Positions 15,109 to 21,790 of a stretch of DNA of 21,790 bases are shown one piece after another. A program made the position numbers and the translations under genes. The notes under the pieces were generated by a model. It saw only the letters and a list, made by a program, of their open reading frames with translations. It did not search any database and was not told the DNA's origin. This DNA comes from Candidatus Aquidulcis sp. (lineage in GTDB: Bacteria > Chloroflexota > Anaerolineae > Anaerolineales > E44-bin32): assembly GCA_020723365.1 (NCBI GenBank), contig DYJB01000027.1, forward strand, positions 1-21,790. Direction: 5' to 3'. Numbering within the stretch: the stretch's first letter is position 1; the number at the start of each line of letters is the position of its first letter.

Positions 15109-18100
15109 TCAACCCATCCGAACGCGCACGGCGTGCGGGGCGCCATCATCCACAAGCGGGACCAGCCCGCCGGGCACGGCCAGGCCGTCGAGGCTGACCT
15201 CCCGTACGCCCCGGGACACGCCGTCCGGATTGCGCACTTCGATGGAGTACAGGCTGCGGCCGAAGCGGTAGTCGATGCGGTAGCCTGGCCAGGCCCTGGG
15301 GATGGACGGCTCGAACTGGAGCGCATCGCCCCTGCGGCGCAGGCCCAGGATCGCCTCGAGCCCCAGCCGGTACATCCAACCCGCCGATCCGGTGTACCAG
15401 GTCCACCCGGCTCGTCCGGCGCGCCCGGCCTGGTTGGAGATGTCGGCCGCCACGACGTACGGCTCGCCCTGGTAGCGATCCACCTTCGCCGGAGTGTCCG
15501 TGCGCGCGATCGGGTTGAGCATGCGGAACAGGTTGTGGGCGTCATCGCCCCACCCCAGTTCGGCGCACGCCCAGGCGACCCACATGGCGGCGTGCATGTA
15601 GGCGCCGCCGTTCTCGCGCACGCCCGGCGGGTAGCTCTTGAGATAGCCGGGGTCAAGCGCCGACCGATCGAAGGGCGGCGCCGCCAGCAGCACCAGCCCG
15701 TCCTCCCAACGAACCAGCTGCTCGAGCACGGCGCGCATGGCCCGATCGGCGCGCGGCCGGTCGGCGGCGTTCGAGATCACCGCCCAGGACTGCGCCACCG
15801 AGTCGAGGCGCCATTCATCATTCTGCGCCGAGCCCACCGCCCGGCCGCCATCGTCATAGGCGCGGCGATACCAGCCTCCATCCCAGGCCGTCGACTCGAG
15901 CGCCAGGCGGTAGGCCTCGGCCCGTTCCCGGTGCGCCTTGGCCTCGTCCACATGGCCAAGCCTCTCGCTCAGCGCGGCGAAGCGGCTCAGGGCGGCATGC
16001 GCGAACCAGCCCAGCCACACGCTCTCCCCCTGCCCGCCCGTCCCCAGGCGGTTCATGCCGTCGTTCCAGTCGCCGCTGCCGATCAGCGGCAGCCCGTGCG
16101 CGCCGGCCGTGGCGCCGCGCTCGAGCGCCCGGCGGCAGTGCTCGTAGAGCGTGAAGGCCTCCAGCGTGGGGGCGAACAGCCCGTAGCGCTCGCCCTCCTC
16201 CGGCCGCAGCGCCTCGCCGGTCAGGAAGGGGATCTTCTCGTCCAGGATCCCGTCGTCACCGCTGGCTTCGACGTAGTGCGCCACGACGTACGGCAGCCAG
16301 AGCAGGTTGTCGGCGACGCGCGTGCGCACGCCGCGCCCGGCCGGCGGATGCCACCAGTGCAGCACATCGCCTTCTTCGAACTGGTGCCCGGCCGCCCGCA
16401 GGATGTGACGGCGCGCCACGCCGGGTTCGGCGTGCACCAGCGCCAGCGCATCCTGCAGCTGATCACGGAATCCGAAGGCGCCGCTCGACTGGTAGAGCGC
16501 CGAGCGCCCCCACACCCGGCACGACAGCGCCTGGTAGACGAGCCAGCGGTTGAGCAGGCGGTCCATGGCCGCGTCGGGCGTGGCCACCTCCACCGCGCCC
16601 AGCCGCTCGTCCCAGGCCGAGCGGACGCCGCTCCACTCCGCCTCCACCGCCGCCGGATTGTCGAACGCCCGCACCAGGCGCAGCGCCTCGTCCCGATCGG
16701 CGCCCTGCCCGAGCAGGAAGTAGATCTCGCGGACCTGTCCGGGCTCCAGTTCGATGTGGAGCTGGATGGCAGCGCACGCGTCCTGCCCGGCGCGCACCGC
16801 GCCGGCGAGACCCACCCGCGTCAGCCCCGCCGGCCGGCGCGGGTCGCCCATGCGCCCGAGGAACTCGGTGCGGTCCGCCGTCAGGCCGTGCGGCGCGTGA
16901 CTGGCGGCCAGGAAGGCATGCTCTGAGGCGAACTCGGCGCTGTAGGGATTGTGCGCCAGCAGGGCATGCACCCCGGGCTCGTACTCCGAGACAATGTACG
17001 GGGCGGTCGCCTCGCGATTCACGCCCAGCACCCAGGGCGCATAGTAGGTGGCCGTCAGGCGCCGCGCCCGCCGCCAGTGGTTCTCGAGCCGCAGGGCGAT
17101 GACCTTGACCGGCGCTTCGCCCGCGGCGAACACGCGCAACGCCTGCGCCAGGCCGTGGGCGTTGTGCTCGAAGACGGTGTAGCCGGCGCCATGCCGGACA
17201 AGGTAGGGCGCGCCGGAGGACGCCGGCTCGGGCGTGGGCGACCAGATCAGGGCCGTCTCCTCGTCGCGCAGGTAGAGGGCCTCCCCCGGCGGATCGCTGA
17301 CCGGATCGTTCGACCACGGGGTCAGGCGATTCTCGGACGAGTTGCCGGCCCAGGTGGATCCGGCGCCGGCCTCCGAGAGCGTGAACCCGAAGCCCGGGTT
17401 GGCGAGGACATTGATCCACGGGCGCGGCGTGCGCCGCCCCGGCGGCAGGTAGATCACGTACTCGCGCCCGTCGGACGTGAAGCCTCCCAGCCCGTTGTCG
17501 TGCTCCAGGCCTTTCGGGCGCGGAAGGTCCGGCGTCGGCTCGATGTCTTCCGGCGCGCTGAGCGTCGGCACGAAGGCCGGCAGGCGGACCGGCTCGGCGG
17601 TCAGCTCGCGCAGCTGCGCCGCCAGCGTGCCGCGGCCTCCGTCCAGGACGGCGCGGGCGGCAGTCTCGAGCAGGATGCGATCCTCGGGCGCCATCTGATC
17701 GGCGCTCAGCAGGTAGATCCCGCCGCGCTGGTTCAGGTAAACATCGCTGCCCAGCCGCACCATCAGGCGGTAGAGCTCGCCCTGCAGCTCCTGGCCGTAG
17801 CCGGTCTCCTTGTCGACCCGCACGACGACGTCGATCTTGAGGCCGCGCCGGCGCCAGTAAGCGTGAGCCCGCAGCACGTCGCGCACCAGCGGCGTCTCCT
17901 GCTCGCTCTTCAGGCGCACCAGCAGGATCGGGTAGTCGCCCGAGATGCCGAAGCCCCACAGCCCGTGCTGCCCCTTGCGGTTGGCGGCCAGCGTCTCGGG
18001 CGCGGCGCGCAGGCCGGCGCTCGGGTAGAGCAGCGCCGAGAGCAGCCCGTCGAGGCACTCGAGGTCCTGCGTCGTCAGCTCCTGCTCGCGCAGCTCGCGC

Positions 18101-21100
18101 CCGACCATGACCCGCGCCCGGCCGAAGGCGCGGTCGATGACCAGGCGGCTCTGATAGCGGCGCGCCAGCGCCAGCACCCCGGCCCGGTCTCTCCCGGCCA
18201 GCGTCAGGAAGTCGAGGCGGCCGGTGGCGCCTGGCGCCAGGTCCAGCTCGGCGCTCAGCGACAGGATCGGGTCGAGCGTCGCCGCGCTCGCGCCGGGCGC
18301 GTCGGTCTCGGCGCTCAGCAGGGCCTGCGGGGAGCGCGGCGTGCCGCCCCGCCCGAGGAACAGCGCCCGATCCGAGGCCGGGCGCGCCGGACCGTTCGCC
18401 GGGTCCGCCACCAGCATGTGGACCAGGAAGACCGGTTCTTCCTCGGCGGCGCGCGGGCGGCGGTGGAAGATCTGGGCGTTGAGCTCGGGCTCGTACTCGC
18501 TCTCGATGAACAGCTTGTTGAAGGCCGGGTGGCGCTGGTCGGCCTCGTGCGAGGCCAGGACGACTTCGCCGTGGGAGGTCACCCGCAGCCGGCGCGCCTC
18601 GTCGCCGTGATTCGTCAGCACCAGGTGGCGGATCTCGAGGTCATCCTCGGCCGCCACGGCCACCTCGAGCTTGAGCGCCAGGTCGTCCTCACGGCGGTGG
18701 TACTCCGCCTTGTACGGGTAGAAGTAGGCCTGCGGGTCGCCTCCCGGCGAGGCCAGCGGCTGGAAGGTGGGCGAGGTGAGCGAGCCGCGGGCGAGGTCCT
18801 GGACGTAGAGCCAGGTCCCGCCGTCCTCCAGCGTCGTGTCCGCCCGCCAGCGCGTCAGCGCCAGCTCGCGCCACTGCGAGTAGCCCGCCCCGGCGCTGGT
18901 CATCATCACGCCATAGCTGCCGTTGGAGAGGTAGTGCACGCGCGGCGAGGGCGGCTGCACAGCCTCACGCCAGGGCGTCAGGCTGACCTGGGTGCGCAGC
19001 AGGCGCTCGCTCGTCACCACGGCCGGCGGCAGCTCGGCGATCGGCGCGCCCACCGGCAGCTGTTCCTGCAGGAGCAGTTCGACCGTCTGCAGGCGCGGGT
19101 CGGCATGGAAGCGGCGCACCATCACGTCGTCCTGCAGCACGTTCGCCAGGGCGACCAACGACATGCCGTGGTGGTGGGCCATGTAGGAGCGCACCCGGCC
19201 CAGCGACTGCCCGACCGGCAGGCGCGCCGGCGTCAGGTCGAGCGCCTCGTACAGCCCGTACAGCCCGACCATCCCCAGACGCTGGAAGCGCTGGTAGTTA
19301 TCCAGCACGGCCTCGGCCGCCAGGGGCAGCGCCAGGAGCGAGGCGTAGGGCGCGATGACCAGGTCGTCGGCCAGGCCGCGCCGCAATCCCAGCCCCGGGA
19401 CGCCGAAGGCGCGGTACTGGTAGTTGAGCGCGGCGTCGAAGGCATAGAAGCCGGACTCGGAGATTCCCCAGGGGGCATCGCGCCCGCCGGCGTACTCCAT
19501 CTGGCGCTGCACCGCCGTGCGGCAGGACTGGTCGAGCAGCGTGCCGGGGTAGGAGCGCGTCAGCAGCAGCGGCATCAGGTACTCGAACATCGTGCCGCTC
19601 CACGACAGCAGTGCCAGCGAACCGTCGAGGCGCGTCAGCGGGCGGCCGAGGTGCAGCCAGTGCGACAGCGGCACGTCGCGCTTGGCGATCGCCACCAGGC
19701 TGGCCAGGCGCGCCTCGGACGCCAGCAGGTCGTAGTGATTCTCGTCCAGCTTGCCGGCCTCCAGATTGAAGCCGATGTGGAAGACCTGCCGGCGCCGGTC
19801 GAAGAGGAAGGAGAAGTCGGTAGCCTCGACCAGCGCCAGGCAGCGTTCGCTCAGGTTGCGGTAGCCGATCAACAGGCTGCCGGCCGCCAGGCGGGCGGAC
19901 TGCAGCACTTCGGCCAGGTGCGTGCACCAGGCCAGCGCCTCCCCGAGCTGTTGATCGGCGGCCGGATCGGGCGGCGATGACGGGCCGCGCCCCGACAGCA
20001 CCTCGCGCAGCGTCTCCAGATGGCCCTCAGCGCTGCGGCTCAGGGGCGGGATCTCGCCCAGGCGAGGCGTCACAGGAAGCGCCTCGACCAGCTGGCGCCA
20101 GGCCTCCAGCAGCCGCTCCCCGGGCTGTGCGTCGCGGAACAGCGCCGGCGGATTCTCGAAGAGCCCGGCCCACGGGACGAGCAGCCCGGCCTCGCGGCGC
20201 ATGCTCATCACGTGATGGCGCACGCGCTCCGAGCACAGGCGCATCCCGTCCAGGGCCTCCGGCGTGAGGGCGTGCGGCCGGGCCTCGACCAGCTGCAACA
20301 GCAGCTGTTCGATCTCGGGCAGGGCGCGCTGCGAGATCGCCTCCAGCGCCGGCAGCCAGCGCCGGGGATCGTCCTTCACCTCCAGCACCTGGCGCCGCAC
20401 CGCCGCCAGCGCAGCGTTGAGGGAGGACGGCGGTTCGGTATCGACCGCCGCCTGCAGGCTTTCGTCCAGGAGAGCCAGCGTGTCGAGCAGGCCCTGCCAG
20501 CGCTCCCAGCGGAAGACCCGCACCTCCGGCATCGCCAGGCAGCCCTGCGCCAGGGCGATCAGGCAGCCCGCCAGATTGCCGCTGTCGACGGTCGAGACAT
20601 AGCGCGGCGTCAGCGGCGCCAGCGTGCGCGTGTCATACCAGTTGAGGAAGTGGCCGCGATGGCGCTCGAGGCTGTCGAGCGTGTCCAGGGTCGAGTTCAA
20701 GCGCAGCGCCAGGCCGAGCAGCCCGACGTAGCCGAGGTCGCTGGCGGCCAGCCCGGAGAGCAGCAGGAAGCCGATGTTGGTGGGCGAGGTATGGTGCGCC
20801 GCCTGGCCGCGCGGCGACTCCTGGAAGTGGTCCGGCGGCAGCCAGTGATCCTCGGGCCCGACGAAGCGCTCGTAGAACAGCCAGGTGCGGCGGGCGATGG
20901 CGCCCAGCCGGGCACGCTGATCGGCCGTCAGGGCCGGCTGACGGTGGCGCAGCGGACGGCTGAGCCACTGCGCCACCTGGGGCGAGACCAGCCAGGCCAG
21001 CAGGACAGGCGCCACCGGCGCCAGCCAGGCCGGACGCAGCAGCGCGAGCAGCAGACCCACGGCCAACGCCGTAAGCGGGGCCGAGGCCATGCGCCTCCAG

Positions 21101-21790
21101 GTGATGGCCCGCGCGCCGCGTTTACCCAGGGCGCGGCTGATCTGCGCCGCCGGCGTCCACTCGAGCAGCCGCCGGCGAGTGAGCAGCAACCGGGCCAGCG
21201 TGACGCCGATGGCATCCAGCGCCAGCAGCGCCTCGAAGGGCAGCAGCACGAGCGCCAGCAGCCAGCGCGCCAGGTCCATCCACAGCGGACGCAGCTGTTC
21301 GAAGGGCGGCACGCCCGGCCGCAGACGGAAGCCGAGCGCCAGGCCGGCCAGAATCGAGGCCCCGGGCGCCAGCCCGGCCAGCGCCGTCCACAGCAGGGGC
21401 GGACCCGGGAGCCACAGCCAGCCGACGATGAGCAGCGCCAGCAGCGACGGCGCCAGCAGGCTGCGGCGCAGGTTGTCGAGGATCTTCCAGCGGTCGAGCG
21501 TCGACAGGTCGTTAGGGATCGTGCCGCCCCCCTCGGCCGGTACCGAGGGAAGCAGCCAGGGCACGAGCTGCCAGTCGCCGCGCATCCAGCGGTGCTGGCG
21601 TTCGGTCGAGGCCAGGTAGTGATCCGGGTAGTTCTCCAGGACGACGACGTCGGCCACCAGGCCGGCGCGGCCGACGATGCCCTCGAACAGGTCGTGGCTG
21701 AGCAGGGCGTTCTCCGGGACGCGGCCGGCCAGGCTGCGGCGGAAGGCGGCCACGTCCATGATGCCCTTGCCGACGAAGATGCCCTCCTGA
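15109..21790 (-). CDS. ndvB: Cyclic beta-1,2-glucan synthase (NdvB/ChvB type), N-terminus beyond right edge
   Basis: The visible 2226 residues run off the right edge (reading QEGIFVGKGIMDVAAF at the boundary). Residues 1-85: end of the GT84 transferase, with LLSHDLFEG (29-37) and QHRW (65-68). About 110-270: hydrophobic membrane segments. About 330-400: HTSPTNIGFLLLSGLAASD and WYDTRTLAPL. About 640-910: glycoamylase-like domain (YMAHHHGMSL). About 925-1715: two GH94-type sandwich regions. About 1720-2140: GH94 (alpha/alpha)6 catalytic region with GSGDWNDGMNRLG (Asp 1907 and 1910). The family builds a protein-linked beta-1,2-glucan from UDP-glucose at the inner membrane, trims its length by phosphorolysis in the GH94 part and cyclises it for osmotic adaptation or host interaction. 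Whole proteins are about 2800 residues, so 500-600 are missing. The frame is intact. An acyclic beta-1,2-glucan or related polymer enzyme is the main alternative. Confidence 0.9.
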   Translation of the reverse strand, partial: QEGIFVGKGIMDVAAFRRSLAGRVPENALLSHDLFEGIVGRAGLVADVVVLENYPDHYLASTERQHRWMRGDWQLVPWLLPSVPAEGGGTIPNDLSTLDRWKILDNLRRSLLAPSLLALLIVGWLWLPGPPLLWTALAGLAPGASILAGLALGFRLRPGVPPFEQLRPLWMDLARWLLALVLLPFEALLALDAIGVTLARLLLTRRRLLEWTPAAQISRALGKRGARAITWRRMASAPLTALAVGLLLALLRPAWLAPVAPVLLAWLVSPQVAQWLSRPLRHRQPALTADQRARLGAIARRTWLFYERFVGPEDHWLPPDHFQESPRGQAAHHTSPTNIGFLLLSGLAASDLGYVGLLGLALRLNSTLDTLDSLERHRGHFLNWYDTRTLAPLTPRYVSTVDSGNLAGCLIALAQGCLAMPEVRVFRWERWQGLLDTLALLDESLQAAVDTEPPSSLNAALAAVRRQVLEVKDDPRRWLPALEAISQRALPEIEQLLLQLVEARPHALTPEALDGMRLCSERVRHHVMSMRREAGLLVPWAGLFENPPALFRDAQPGERLLEAWRQLVEALPVTPRLGEIPPLSRSAEGHLETLREVLSGRGPSSPPDPAADQQLGEALAWCTHLAEVLQSARLAAGSLLIGYRNLSERCLALVEATDFSFLFDRRRQVFHIGFNLEAGKLDENHYDLLASEARLASLVAIAKRDVPLSHWLHLGRPLTRLDGSLALLSWSGTMFEYLMPLLLTRSYPGTLLDQSCRTAVQRQMEYAGGRDAPWGISESGFYAFDAALNYQYRAFGVPGLGLRRGLADDLVIAPYASLLALPLAAEAVLDNYQRFQRLGMVGLYGLYEALDLTPARLPVGQSLGRVRSYMAHHHGMSLVALANVLQDDVMVRRFHADPRLQTVELLLQEQLPVGAPIAELPPAVVTSERLLRTQVSLTPWREAVQPPSPRVHYLSNGSYGVMMTSAGAGYSQWRELALTRWRADTTLEDGGTWLYVQDLARGSLTSPTFQPLASPGGDPQAYFYPYKAEYHRREDDLALKLEVAVAAEDDLEIRHLVLTNHGDEARRLRVTSHGEVVLASHEADQRHPAFNKLFIESEYEPELNAQIFHRRPRAAEEEPVFLVHMLVADPANGPARPASDRALFLGRGGTPRSPQALLSAETDAPGASAATLDPILSLSAELDLAPGATGRLDFLTLAGRDRAGVLALARRYQSRLVIDRAFGRARVMVGRELREQELTTQDLECLDGLLSALLYPSAGLRAAPETLAANRKGQHGLWGFGISGDYPILLVRLKSEQETPLVRDVLRAHAYWRRRGLKIDVVVRVDKETGYGQELQGELYRLMVRLGSDVYLNQRGGIYLLSADQMAPEDRILLETAARAVLDGGRGTLAAQLRELTAEPVRLPAFVPTLSAPEDIEPTPDLPRPKGLEHDNGLGGFTSDGREYVIYLPPGRRTPRPWINVLANPGFGFTLSEAGAGSTWAGNSSENRLTPWSNDPVSDPPGEALYLRDEETALIWSPTPEPASSGAPYLVRHGAGYTVFEHNAHGLAQALRVFAAGEAPVKVIALRLENHWRRARRLTATYYAPWVLGVNREATAPYIVSEYEPGVHALLAHNPYSAEFASEHAFLAASHAPHGLTADRTEFLGRMGDPRRPAGLTRVGLAGAVRAGQDACAAIQLHIELEPGQVREIYFLLGQGADRDEALRLVRAFDNPAAVEAEWSGVRSAWDERLGAVEVATPDAAMDRLLNRWLVYQALSCRVWGRSALYQSSGAFGFRDQLQDALALVHAEPGVARRHILRAAGHQFEEGDVLHWWHPPAGRGVRTRVADNLLWLPYVVAHYVEASGDDGILDEKIPFLTGEALRPEEGERYGLFAPTLEAFTLYEHCRRALERGATAGAHGLPLIGSGDWNDGMNRLGTGGQGESVWLGWFAHAALSRFAALSERLGHVDEAKAHRERAEAYRLALESTAWDGGWYRRAYDDGGRAVGSAQNDEWRLDSVAQSWAVISNAADRPRADRAMRAVLEQLVRWEDGLVLLAAPPFDRSALDPGYLKSYPPGVRENGGAYMHAAMWVAWACAELGWGDDAHNLFRMLNPIARTDTPAKVDRYQGEPYVVAADISNQAGRAGRAGWTWYTGSAGWMYRLGLEAILGLRRRGDALQFEPSIPRAWPGYRIDYRFGRSLYSIEVRNPDGVSRGVREVSLDGLAVPGGLVPLVDDGAPHAVRVRMG

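Noticed and set aside
16951..19980. 1009-codon plus-strand open frame
   Set aside because: Shadow of the glucan synthase; rich in Arg, Gln and Gly with no domain pattern, whereas the minus strand is a clear GH94/glycoamylase protein.

Overview
This is a high-GC bacterial window of 21.8 kb. It is densely coded, with no tRNA, rRNA, CRISPR array or insertion sequence that I can see. I lean towards a Chloroflexota (Anaerolineae-like) genome or metagenome bin. The reasons are a giant Ser/Thr-kinase/ATPase/solute-binding fusion, a small protein ending in PWG of a type I associate with that phylum, and the mixture of an Lnt-like acyltransferase, a KatG and an RraA-type aldolase. No phylogenetic marker is present, so this placement is weak.

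Layout from left to right. (1) 1-424 (-): start of a LacI-family repressor cut by the left edge, with a good sigma70-type promoter and a 38-bp near-perfect palindrome over its -10 and start site. (2) 605-3128 (-): a three-gene catabolic operon transcribed leftward in the order D-2-hydroxyacid dehydrogenase, RraA-like aldolase, DUF6282 amidohydrolase-fold protein. (3) 3430-7745 (-): a 1291-residue fusion of an intact Ser/Thr kinase, an AAA-type ATPase, TPR-like helices and a complete oligopeptide-type solute-binding domain, followed by a 128-residue protein with an AsnC/Lrp-like fold. (4) 8153-11017 (+): a fold-type I PLP aminotransferase, then an apolipoprotein N-acyltransferase-like gene interrupted by an in-frame TAG. 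(5) 11181-14476 (-): a peroxide/iron stress operon of a PerR/Fur regulator, ferritin and KatG, with KatG broken by a frameshift. A Per/Fur box sits on the promoter. (6) 15109-21790 (-): most of a giant cyclic beta-1,2-glucan synthase, whose N-terminus lies beyond the right edge.

How the genes fit together. The PerR box overlaps the -10 of its own operon, so iron storage and peroxide removal should be de-repressed together. The dehydrogenase, aldolase and amidohydrolase-like genes are nearly contiguous and probably handle one hydroxy- or oxo-acid, but the substrate cannot be read from the sequence. The kinase/SBP fusion has no signal peptide or membrane segment, so it looks like a cytosolic ligand sensor with kinase output. 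It is the most unusual item here.

Two neighbouring convergent genes (the Lnt-like gene and katG) each carry one disabling lesion. TAG is used as an ordinary stop by several genes here, so code reassignment is unlikely. Real decay and sequence or assembly error are the two competing explanations.
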